Positions 41,801 through 50,824 of a DNA stretch of 64,000 bases are shown here, piece after piece. The position numbers and the translations under genes are program-made. The stretch comes from Tribonema minus (lineage: Eukaryota > Sar > Xanthophyceae > Tribonematales > Tribonemataceae). Below the pieces are notes generated by a model that had not been told where the DNA came from, did no database searches, and was given only the letters and a program-made list of their open reading frames with translations. The stretch spans positions 62,001 to 126,000 of the forward strand of contig JAFCMP010000135.1 of assembly GCA_017506865.1 (NCBI GenBank). Reading direction: 5' to 3'. Position 1 is the stretch's first letter, and each line of letters opens with the position of its first letter.

Positions 41801-44800
41801 CCTAACCCTAACCCTAACCCTAACCCTGACCCTAACTCTAACTTTTGCAGGCCCTCTGCGCCCGCAGTAGGAGCTGTAGCAGTGCTGTGGCTCCGCGGCA
41901 ATGGTCGCATGTGTGTTTCTCTGCTACAGTAGCCATGTTTGCCTGCACTCACCACGCGCCTCTGATCAATTTCCCGCTCTCCAACTTTCTATCGCCGCCA
42001 CCGCATCACTGCAGCCGCTGGCACAGACGCGTCGCGCGCAGCGATCGAGACTCTCTACCAGCAGACCGAGTCTGGGTATGAGTGGACAGAGGCGCTCAAG
42101 CTGCAGCGCGAGGCAGCCGAGGCCGCGTTCACTGCGCAGGAGCTGAGTGTGCTGCGCGTCATATTTGCTGCGCTGTCGCGCGGCGGCAGCAGCGGCGGCA
42201 GCGGCGGCGCTGGCAGCGCGGCGGCAGCAGCGGCGGCGGCAGCAGCAGTCACGTCCAGCAGCGCAGCGGCAGCAGCGCTTGCGGCGGTGGCCTCGCCTCG
42301 CGCCGCTGCGGCTGCTGCTGCTGCTGCCGGCGCCGCTGCTGCTGCGCTGCCCATTGCAGAGCTGCCGGTGCCGCGGTTCACCAGAGCTGACGCGTGCTGC
42401 TCTGGCAGCGTCGCCAGCGGCTCGGGCGGCAGCCAGTGCGGCACGGAGGCCTGCTGCGCGCGCAGCGGCGGCGGCGGCGGCGGCGGCGATGGCTCTTGCA
42501 GCGGCAGCGGCAGCACCGGCGTCGCTGGCAGCAGCGCTCAAGGCGGCGGCAGCCGCAGCGGCGGCGACCCGCCGGTCGGTCTGGCGGATGAGGTGGAGGG
42601 ACTGGCAGCAGAGCCTGAGAGGCTGTGCACGGAGCTGCGGCGGCTGCAGCTGCAGGTGCGGCCACTGCCTGCTGGTGTTGGTGCTCATCGACCGATACGA
42701 GTGTGGCGCTGGACTCTGATCTGTAATCTAACCCGAACGCGAACCCAGACCCTGACCTTCCCCTGACCCTAATGCCCAACCCTTAGCCTGACCGAACCCT
42801 GACCCTAGCCCTAACTGCTGCGTGGTTCACGGCCTGCAGTCTAGCGTTGTCTCTGTAGCCAGTGCCCGAGGGTGATGATGCTCAGTGCGTGTCGTGCGAG
42901 TGTGAGATGGGTGAGGTGTGGACTGACTTGCCCATGTCTGTGAGGAAAGAGGTCAGATATCCTAGGTCAATCCACGTGGGGCCGGAGCCTTTTTCAAGAC
43001 TGTTGTCTACGAGATTAGAACAGAAGTCTGGGGCACTCCCTCCACTTCGAAGTTATGACGCCTGAAGGAGCTCGATTCGTGAATTGAGGCTTTCTTTGAA
43101 GTTGATACAGAACAGGGAGGATGAGATGGGTGAGGTGAAGAGTGACTTGCCCATGTCCGTCAGGAAAATGATGAGACATCATCCTAGGGCGGAGCGTATT
43201 CCCTCATCAAGACATAGGCAAAAATTACTCCACACCTCACCCATCTCATCGGGCTTTCGGCGCCCGCAGCGAGCACTAATAGAAGGGTGCATGTACTCGT
43301 CGCAAAGTTGGTGTTGACCAACTGGCTTTCTGTGCGCCCCAGACAAGAAGTACTTCTAGCAGTACTTCAAGACTTACTTCAAAAGGAGTACATATACTGA
43401 CGCCTGAGTACAAGCACAGCATTAACAGATGACTTCTAGAAGCACTTGAAAAGCAGTACATCTACAAGGACTCAGAGGGGTTGAGATGGCATCTGGCGAT
43501 GTCGTTTAGAAGTGATCGTCAATGCGCATTGAGTCACGAGTTTTCACAAGACACATGTAGAGTCTGGTAGCAAGCTGGACATCCGCCATCTGGGTCTTTT
43601 GCGCCCGAGCGAGAATCACTACAACGTACACTTACTGACGTCCAGCCTCGCTGAGTACTGCAACCCGTACATCAAGACGGCCTTCAACAAGCACCTCAAC
43701 CGGTACCTCAACAAGTACTTCAAAAATGCTTCAACTACTGGCGCCGCGCCTCGCTGCCGCTCACCCCCAGGTCCAGACGGGGCTCCCGCCGGCCGCGCCG
43801 CGCACCGTGCTGGCCGAGATCCGGCGCAGCGATGCGCTGCGGCGCCTCTTCGTTGGCGAGGCCATTGCGGTGAGCACATGATTTAGTCGCTCTCAATCGT
43901 CCGTGTGAGATGGGTAAAGCATGCATGTAGTGAGTCGCCCGTGTCTGTGAGGAAAAGGGTCGGAGAACCTCCGAGCCTGGCCATTCAGGGGGGGGGGCGA
44001 GCCTGATTCCTGGCAGACATGGTTTGTATGGGCGAGTCACTGCATACCGTGTCCGACTCATGACTCGCACTTTGACTCATGACGCACATGCCTCCATACC
44101 TACCCCCCTACGTTGCGGCGCCTCGTTGTTGACGAGGCCATTGCGGTGAGCACATTTATTCGGTCGCTCTCCGTTGTTCGAGTGAGAGGGTGAAGTATGC
44201 ATGTAGTGAGTCGCCCGTGCCTGCGGGGAAATGGGTTAGAGACCGTGTGGACCTGGGCAACGTAGTGGCCCCGGGCCTGTTTCTTCGCAGACATGGTTTG
44301 TATGGGCGAGTCACTTCATACCACTTCGAACTCACGACTTGCATGCCCAAGTACATACCTATCCCTACGCCCTACCCATATATACCCGTGTCTATCCTCG
44401 CTCGCCGGTGTCAATGAGCTCGCCCCCCCTGATGCAATGTTAGATGGGGGGAGGGGGCAGGGCGGGTATGGGTACCGATAAAGGCGTGCTGTGCTTGGCC
44501 CCGTATGGGCAATGCCGTTAGGGTCAGGGTTGGGGTTAGGACAAGGCGTTCTCTCCACTGCCCGCTGCTGCCCTGTCTTTCACGGCAGAAGAAACAAATT
44601 AGGGTTGCAGCTAGGGTTACCACCGAGCGACGAAAATCTGCTTGCTAAGTTATGGCTACAAAGTGCACTCAGCTTTCAGGTGAGCGCGCTCGATGCGACA
44701 GAATAGGTGGGGCAAGCAGTGGCGTGTGGTGTCAAGAGCAGTGATCGTGACCATCAATCAGGACTGGGCCCACGTTGCTCTGCCGTCGTTGACGCTGAAA

Positions 44801-45261
44801 CTGCGTCGAGATGACTTGGACACATCAACTTCTGGCGTGTCACTGTTGATTCCATCCACGTCACCAGTGGCAGCAACACACAGGTAACGCAGTGAATCCC
44901 GTCGGGTACTGTCAACTCTCACATACCAGAGCGCAGTTGCCCACCGCTTGGCTGTACGCATGTGCTATGTACACGGCGTAAAGACACGGTCTTCACACCA
45001 AAGCTTGCAATCCACATGCCAACACTGTCCTCGCCCTTGCCCCCCCCCCCCTTACCCCACCATCTCCCCCCCCCCCCCCATTTCCAACCGCGCAGCACCT
45101 CCGCGAGACCCTCTCACACGCAGCAGCACTCCTCCCCTCGCCCCACCCCCCATCGCGCCAAACGCCGCTGCGCGTGCGCTGGCAGCCGCTCCTCCTCATC
45201 CTCGGCCTGTGCGCGCGGCACGCCGCGACGCCCGCCGCCGTCGCCGAGGCGCTGACGCCGC

Positions 45262-45294
<33 letters not shown>

Positions 45295-48200
45295 TGCGGC
45301 GCAGCCCGTCGCCGCCGCCGCCGCACGCGCGATCGCCGTCCGCCGCCGTCCGTCGCGGCCGCTCGCCCCCGCGCTGCGAGCACGAAGGCGCGTCGGAGCG
45401 ACGATCGCCGACGGCCTCTGCCGGTCGCGTACGATCGGCGGCGGCCGGTCGCCTCGCGCTCGCGCCGACGCTCGCCAACGTGGCGGAGCACGAGCGCATC
45501 CACGGCGGCGGCGGCGGCGGCGCCGCGGCGCGCGCCCGTGGCAGCAGCGGCGGCGCTCAAGGGGGGCTGCGCCGCTCCGCCGCCGCGGACGCCGCGCCCC
45601 GCGGCGGCGACGGCCAGCGCCTCGCCGCCGCGCTGCACAGCGCAACGACATCGTTCTACTGCGGCGCTGCCGCGGCGCGCGGCGGCGGTGGCAGCGGCCT
45701 GCGCACGTCGGCGGCGGCACGGCGCTCCCCGTGGCGTCCACGCCCGGAGGAGCGCGAGTCGTGCAGCTCGACGCAGGCGTGCTACGGCCACGCGCGCACG
45801 TCGTACCGGCCGCCGATGCGGCGCTCCGACTGCGGCCCCACGGCGTGCTTGTCGTGCGCGCCGGGCACCGCTGAACTTCAAGTTGAAGTTGAAGGGGACG
45901 GCGCGCGCGGCGGCGGCGGCGGCGGCGCGCGCGGCGCCCACCAGGACTGGGGCTACCACCGCCCCATTGCGCAGGGCGGGAATAGTCCACGTGCAAACCG
46001 TTCTGATCTAAGTGTCAGCGGGAACGATGGCTCGCCGCAAGCAGCGCAGGCGGCGGCGCGCGCTTTTCGTGCGCAGTTCGACACGCCCGGTCACGACCGC
46101 CGCCCGCCTGATGCTGGTGCCGCCGGCGGCAGCGGCGGCAGCACGCGCGGCGCGCCGGCAGCAGCGCCCGCGCCGCTTCAAGAGCAGCCAGACGCGCTCG
46201 CATCCGGGCGCATCAAGAGTGCATGCTCCCCGGCGCAGCCGCCAGTCAGCGCGTTGCGAGCGCAGTTCAACTTCAACTTGCCCGCTGCCGGCCGCCGAGC
46301 CTGCACGGCTCCTGCAAATCTCGGCCGTCGCCCCGGGCCTGCGCCACTTGGCGGCGCGCGGTTGACGGTGGATGGGCTGCCGTCGCTGCTGCTGTGGGGG
46401 TCGCTGCCAGGGCTGGGGGGAAGGGGGGGCGCGGGGGGGGGGCAGGGGGTGAGCTGGGAGGCGGGGTGGGCCGGCAGCAGCGCTCTGGGTGGGAGCGCGT
46501 GCCGCCAGCAACGGTACGGTGCCCAAGGTTGCTTCACGTCTGGTGCTCTGAGGCCTGGATGCGTGTCTTTACGTTGTGCTCCCGATCATCTTTCACAGCA
46601 TCCGTCGCGCCACGCAGCGGTCATTCAAGTCATTCCGCACAGCTTCGCCAGAGTGCGCCGCTGCAGCGTATCGTGTACGCTTGTCGTAGGGTTAGTATTA
46701 GGGTCAGGGTTAGGGTTAGGGTTAGGGTTAGGGTTAGGGTCCCAGCGCCTCACGAACTCATCCGTTTGCACGCGCGTCACGGATGCGTTGGTTCGCGCGC
46801 GCCCTTGTCCCGCACACCTGCGCCATTCACGCAACTCTGCCGCACCCTGCACTCTGACTAATCAATCGAAGTTCACTTCTGCGCTCCATGAACTCATCCG
46901 TTCGCGCCCATTCATGCAACTCTGCCACACCCTATACTCTAACCATTCACCCCGGCCGCTTCATGAATCCGTCATGAATTCACCCACTCGCGCGCAGGGC
47001 GGAGCTGCACGCGCCCGCAGCGCTCGGCCGCCTGCGCCTGCAGCTCGACTATGCCGGCGCGCTTGAGCGTCGCCTGCAGGCGCAGCGCCGCCGCCGCGCC
47101 CCGCGCGCGCCGGCGCCGCCGCCCATCCCCGCGCGCCGCCGCTGCGCGCTGTGCCTCGTGCGCTTCCCTGCGGCGAGCGTGAGCGCCACCGTCAGTCTCA
47201 AGGTGCGCCATGTACATGGTTGCGGCTTGTTAGAATGCTGTGGGTATCATGGCACTGTTTGACTCATGGCTAGTGACTGCAACAGCGGCGACCGCGGTTG
47301 TTGGTGGAAGGCACTTGCGGCTAACGACTCCTTGCGACCTAGGGCTCTACGATATTTTGATTCATTGCCATGGAGCATTGGGAGCACAGGTTCAGCCCAG
47401 TAGCGTTTAATGTTCATGTCTCGTGCTGCGGTTGCCAGTTGAATGAGGGATGCCCATGTGAGGCCGCCGCTGCTGCTGTGGCCTGGCGCGGGAGCGACTG
47501 CAGATGCGTTGAAGTGAAGCGAGCGTGAGCGCCGCCGTCAGTCTCAAGGTGCGCCACGTGAACGGTCGCGGCCTGTTTGAAATATGGAGCATTCCAAAGG
47601 GCTCAGGATCTTTTGCGGGCTGCTCTTGGGAGCAGTGGTTCAGCCAAGTAGCGTTTTGGTGTTCATGTCTCGTGCTGCGGTTGCAAGTTGAATTATGGGG
47701 ACGTTCCTGTGAGGCCGCCGCTGCTGCTGTGGCCTGGTGCGCGAGTAATCACAGTTGGTTTGAAGTGTGCAACGTGCGTGGTGACGCTCCGCTGACATCT
47801 CAGATACATACCTGCCCCCTGTGCAGGCTTCCACGCCTCAGCGCCAGATGTCCCCCTTGAAGTCATCAAAGCATTGTAAAATGCCCAGCACTTCATGCAT
47901 GACCAACCAACGCTAACCCTGCTTAGCTTCGCCCTGTTCATCATCATTTAGTCCTGCAAGGGTTGCACGAACCTTGTTTACTTCCGCTTGAGGGGCGGAC
48001 ACCCTACGAAAAACAAAATGTGAAACTCATGTACACATGAGCTGTATCAAACGTGTTGCACAGCATGTACCCAGCACTTCATGCGTCACCGACCAACGCT
48101 AACCCTAATTAACTTTGCCCTATGCATCGCCAGGTCCTACGAGGGTTGCTGGCGTGGCTCGGCGCCGCCGACGCCGCCACGCCGCCGTCCCGCAAGGAGC

Positions 48201-48754
48201 AGCTGTGCGGCACGCTGCGCCTCCCGGTGTGCGCCTTCTGCGCACAGATGTTCGACCCTGAGCTCCCCGATGGTTTCCACCGCAGCAGCAGCGGCGGCCG
48301 CAATGGCGGAGTCGGCGGCAGCGGCGTTGGCTGCAGCGGTGGCGGCGGCGGCACCAGCGGTGGCAGCAGCAACGGCCTGTGCAGTTTTGAATGGACCAGC
48401 GATGAGTTGGCTGATGCTGAAGAGCTGACAACAGGCGCCGCAGGCGCAGCGGGTTGCGGCGAAAATGTCCATGAAAAAGATGGCAAGGCCAGCGTTGATG
48501 TGCGTGCCGTCATCAGCGCCGCCGCCGCCGCTGCCACCGATGCAGCTGGTGCTGTCAGAACTGCCGGCAGAAGTGGAGGTGGCACGTGTGGCTTCAGCAG
48601 TCAAACCCCTGCGCTGGCTGCTGCGCCATCGGCTGTAGGTGCTGGTGCCACTGGCGGCGCCGCCGCTGCGGGAGGCGATCAGGCTTGCAGCAGAGGCGCC
48701 GCTTGCCACACTGCTCAGCAGGCATTGAGTTGTGCGACTGCCAGTGCCAGATAG
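38669..48754 (+). CDS. Large F5/8C-domain protein with C-terminal CxxC module (5' end not found)
   Basis: Confident exons: 38669-38878, 39297-39501, 40191-40359, 40885-41422, 42015-42655, 43771-43869, 45096 to about 45853, 46998-47202 and 48134-48754. At least one more exon probably lies in 46050-46380. Phases agree through exon 6 and again for the last two. The second to fourth exons make an F5/8 type C (discoidin-like) domain. Next come a Gly-rich and basic segment, a helical exon with a long Ala tract, a Pro-rich exon, and a C-terminal zinc-like module. No signal peptide or first exon was seen. I do not recognise a named orthologue; F5/8C implies binding to glycans or membranes. Confidence 0.65.
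39297..40942 (+). CDS. F5/8 type C domain (exons b, c and start of d)
   Basis: Exon b (39297-39501) has RREAQPWWEVDLRGTFAVKA VRVR and WVMLLPYR. Exon c (40191-40359) has RKGAATLQAA..., EWEWQVPADAFAGAVRIQ. Exon d opens (40885) AEGTAALRIARVAVIKGGG. WWEVDL...V..V.V near the start and R-I-Q-.-E-G-....L-.-.-A-.-V-.-V at the end are the classic signature of the family. All three junctions match in phase (2, then 0). An intervening possible exon at 40444-40530 was left out because the direct join gives the canonical RIQ.EG motif. Confidence 0.8.
39525..39965 (+). repeat. Junction echoes of F5/8C exon b donor (3-4 copies)
   Basis: GCCGCCGCTGTGGGTCATGC then TGCTGCCGTACAG|GTGCGTCA at 39562-39610, again at 39657-39695 and 39748-39795, and faintly at 39930-39965. 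The intron word TTGAACTTGAAG is copied with the donor each time. Confidence 0.93.
40885..41422 (+). CDS. F5/8C-protein exon d: end of lectin-like domain, Gly run, basic helix
   Basis: After the F5/8C end come about 17 Gly, an Ala run and a strongly basic helix RRLKRYCRRARRVKADKRGR, then a Ser/Glu and Gly/Pro tail ending TRTAAG. 538 nt, leaves phase 1. Confidence 0.7.
41725..41838 (+). repeat. Long CCCTAA telomeric tract
   Basis: About 18 CCCTAA-type units, several degenerate, C-rich in the transcript, followed by a good-looking but unused acceptor TTTTGCAG at 41844-41851. Confidence 0.9.
42015..42655 (+). CDS. F5/8C-protein exon e: helical and Ala/Gly-rich region
   Basis: AAGTDASRAAIETLYQQTES and GYEWTEALKLQREAAEAAFT, then LSVLRVIFAALS, a long Ala tract, Gly/Ser spacers and ELRRLQLQ at the donor. 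Acceptor CTGCAG|CC completes the G left by exon d. Confidence 0.75.
42715..42825 (+). repeat. Degenerate CCCTAA tract
   Basis: Drifted AACCC/CCCTGACC/CCCTAA units in the intron after F5/8C exon e. Confidence 0.7.
43771..43869 (+). CDS. F5/8C-protein exon f (33 codons)
   Basis: VQTGLPPAAPRTVLAEIRRS DALRRLFVGEAIA. Acceptor CCCCCAG|GTC, donor GCG|GTGAGC, phase 0. Its 3' end is echoed downstream at 44115-44160. Confidence 0.65.
44105..44340 (+). repeat. Junction echo of F5/8C exon f donor
   Basis: TTGCGGCGCCTCGTTGTTGACGAGGCCATTGCG|GTGAGCACAT at 44113-44158. The following intron (CGGTCGCTCTC...TGAGTCGCCCGTG...GACATGGTTTGTATGGGCGAGTCACT) repeats 43880-44042 closely for over 180 bp. Confidence 0.93.
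45096..45853 (+). CDS. F5/8C-protein exon g: helical start, Pro/Arg-rich, beta-rich end
   Basis: HLRETLSHAAALLPSP then RVRWQPLLLILGLCARHAAT and a Pro run, in the frame set by exon f. The end reads most protein-like (GGARVVQLDAGVLRPRAHVV, AALRLRPHGVLV) one frame over. The shift equals a single missing base somewhere in the GC-only middle. The donor is uncertain. Confidence 0.45.
46685..46742 (+). repeat. TTAGGG telomeric tract
   Basis: About eight TTAGGG-type units, G-rich in the transcript, in the intron before the penultimate exon. Confidence 0.9.
46998..47202 (+). CDS. F5/8C-protein penultimate exon: first CxxC
   Basis: AELHAPAALGRLRLQLDYAG ALERRLQ then a basic/Pro stretch and RRRCALCLVRFPAASVSATV SLK before donor AAG|GTGCGC. 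Echo of its last 35 bases at 47518-47560. Confidence 0.7.
47222..47385 (+). repeat. Dispersed repeat, copy 1
   Basis: ATGGCACTGTTTGA, GCGGCGACC-CGGTT, GGTGGAAGGCACT-GCGGCTA and TTTTGATTC are shared in the same order with 57425-57572, in the same orientation, over about 150 bp. Confidence 0.8.
47518..47562 (+). repeat. Junction echo of the penultimate F5/8C exon donor
   Basis: GCGAGCGTGAGCGCCGCCGTCAGTCTCAAG|GTGCGCCA, 3-4 mismatches to the real donor region, about 350 bp downstream. Nearby, 47385-47475 and 47625-47745 are also tandem copies (TTCATGTCTCGTGCTGCGGT, GAGGCCGCCGCTGCTGCTGT). Confidence 0.9.
48134..48754 (+). CDS. F5/8C-protein last exon: second CxxC and low-complexity tail
   Basis: VLRGLLAWLGAADAATPPSR then LCGTLRLPVCAFCAQMFDPE completes the CxxC...CxxC module. 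A Gly/Ser/Ala-rich tail follows with an acidic patch (SDELADAEE), then TAG. Acceptor CGCCAG|GTC, phase 0, 206 codons. Confidence 0.75.
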   Translation, partial: VLRGLLAWLGAADAATPPSRKEQLCGTLRLPVCAFCAQMFDPELPDGFHRSSSGGRNGGVGGSGVGCSGGGGGTSGGSSNGLCSFEWTSDELADAEELTTGAAGAAGCGENVHEKDGKASVDVRAVISAAAAAATDAAGAVRTAGRSGGGTCGFSSQTPALAAAPSAVGAGATGGAAAAGGDQACSRGAACHTAQQALSCATASAR

Positions 48755-50578
48755 CAGACCGCACAATGTGTCAAGCAGCGTGAATGGACACTTCTACAGG
48801 TTCCATGTCGTTAAGCATGGCGCCGTTTGTTGTGTGCGTATGCGTGCATTGTTGTGACGGATTCAGTGCACCGGCCGTGGTACGGTCCGACAGCGCTGCA
48901 TAGCGATTGTCACTTCAGATGCACACACAAAGTATATGATAGTGTTGTTGTGATGACTTCACAAGGTGCACCCCCGGCAGTTGGTTTGCAAGCGATGTGG
49001 CAAGGCGGACCATCACTGCGTGCAGCGCAAAGCCAGCCCTCACGCGCTCGATGACTGCGCTGCCCCCCCATCCACACACAGCCGTGCCAGCGGTCAGCTC
49101 ATGCCAAAACCGCGTGTGTCTCAGCATAAATGTACTTCGAACGAGGTTCTGTACGCTCCAACACACGCAGATTAGCACTTCTCGGCCATGTTCTGCCCTC
49201 ACTGTTCTCGAATCCACGGCCCAGCCTGTAAGGCGCTCGCATCAAACAACCCCAGTAATAATCAACAATGGACGTGATACGTTTGCTCTGACCTGCAATC
49301 CTTGCAACCCTAGGACTATAGCACTACACCTGTGCGCTATGCGCTATGCCCCCCCCCCCCCTCCCCAGTTCGTAGTCGGTTCAGTTCAGTGCCGTGGGGG
49401 TCGCGGTGGGTCTGACCGTTGAGGGTGTTCTTCCTCCCGAGGGGGGTGGCAGGGAGGCGGGGGGGGGGGGGGGGGGGGGGGTAAATTTGCCTTCCGGGGG
49501 TCTTTGCTCTCTAGCGCTCTGGAGGTCGCCTGTAAAAGAGGCAAGCGAGACAACGAGCAGGGAAGAGGGGGGGGCTACAGGTCATCGACAGGTGAGTGCA
49601 CCTGACAGCGAGCGATCACAGCATGCTGCCAGCGTAGGATGTAGCACTGAGCACAGAGTGCGTCATGTCAACGCGGCCCCTCCCATTGCATCAGCACCAC
49701 AGCGCGAGGTCCACTCACCTATTTGGCAGTTGGTGCGATTTCAAAGAAGCATGCCGTGCAGTGAGTGAAGGGGGTCGTTGGCAGCCTCCAGCAGCACATG
49801 TAGGCGGTGTTCCGCTCAACAGAGCATGCTTTCCCAACAGCCGGCTTTTTATACCCGCGGAGAAAGATCGACAGTGCCTCACCCCGCGGTGCGGTGTGTG
49901 AGCATGCACACAAGCCCTGACGACATACGTATCGCCCCACTCTTGCTCAGTGGCGCGACGGGGGGCAGCGCAGCTTAGGCGCTCGAAAGCGGGTGCGTCT
50001 CGGGCTTTCGCCACGGTCTATCGCAGCCGCAGCGATCCCGCTTGAGAGCTGCCAACTGTGCAAGTGATTCATGACGGTAGGGCCCTTATTCCGGTTGCCT
50101 CCTCTATCCTTTGACTGCATGCCTCGACACCAGGCAGCCGTATACGCTGTTCGAGGTCGTTCGAGAGGTGTGAAGCTGGCAAGTCGTTCACTGCTGAAGC
50201 AGAATAAACCATGCGACGAATTGACTGTTATTACCAGTGTATCCCGCAGACATCCCCTAAAGGACCGCACCGTGCGATGTACTTTGGCGGTTTCTTTTAT
50301 CGCGCTGCCCTGCTGAGCATCGGCCGCACCAGCCTCGCAGCTGGTTCCGCCCTTGGCTCCTCTGAGAGCCAGAGAAATTGCACTGACCCTGATCCTACCC
50401 CACCAGGGATGACAGAGGCCTGAACTCCCATCCCACTTCACTGACACTCGTGCATCCGTGACTACTCCTTGAACTCCACACAACCATATTGGTGCAACCG
50501 CGGCCACCTGAACTGTGTGCCATCCCGCTGCGCCCGTGCTCGTCTGGTCAGCTGCAAGGGTTAGGGTTAGCCGCAGCC
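48755..50578. other. Intergenic region before the HMG-box gene
   Basis: No supported exon. Contains a C-run (about 49349-49362), a 20-plus-base G-run (about 49460-49481), and two TTAGGG units at 50558-50570 just before the HMG start codon. Confidence 0.5.
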
Positions 50579-50824
50579 ATGAGCAGCGAGGGCGAGAACA
50601 GCGAGCCGGAGCGCAAGAAGCACAAGAAGGAGAAGAAGGACAAAAAGGAGAGGAAAGAGCAAAAGGAGAAGAAGGAAAAGAAGGACAAAAAGGAGAAAAA
50701 GGAGAAGAAGGACAAAAAGGAGAAAAAGGAGAAGAAAGAAAAAAAGCACAAGCACGACAAGAAGGACAAGAAGCGCGAGCGCGAGAGCGCCACGAGCGAC
50801 GCGGAGGAGGAGAGGTCCAACAAG
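50579..50824 (+). CDS. HMG gene exon 1: Lys/Glu-rich start
   Basis: MSSEGENSEPERKKHKKEKK then repeated KKDKKEKKEK units and a Ser/acidic end. 82 codons. The codons for Lys are AAG and AAA in near-repeats, so part of the exon may have grown by slippage. Donor AACAAG|GTGAGC. Confidence 0.9.

Noticed and set aside
43599-43740. Tyr/Asn-rich frame (EYCNPYIKTAFNKHLNRYLN) as an exon
   Set aside because: It derives from repeats of the GTACTTCAA-type intron word and lies in a different frame from the well-supported exon at 43771.
45174-47066. A 630-codon open frame on the plus strand
   Set aside because: It spans at least two evident intron stretches (AACTTCAAGTTGAAGTT after 45854, and TTAGGG repeats at 46685) and ends in a frame that disagrees with the CxxC exon. 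The length reflects GC-rich, stop-poor DNA.
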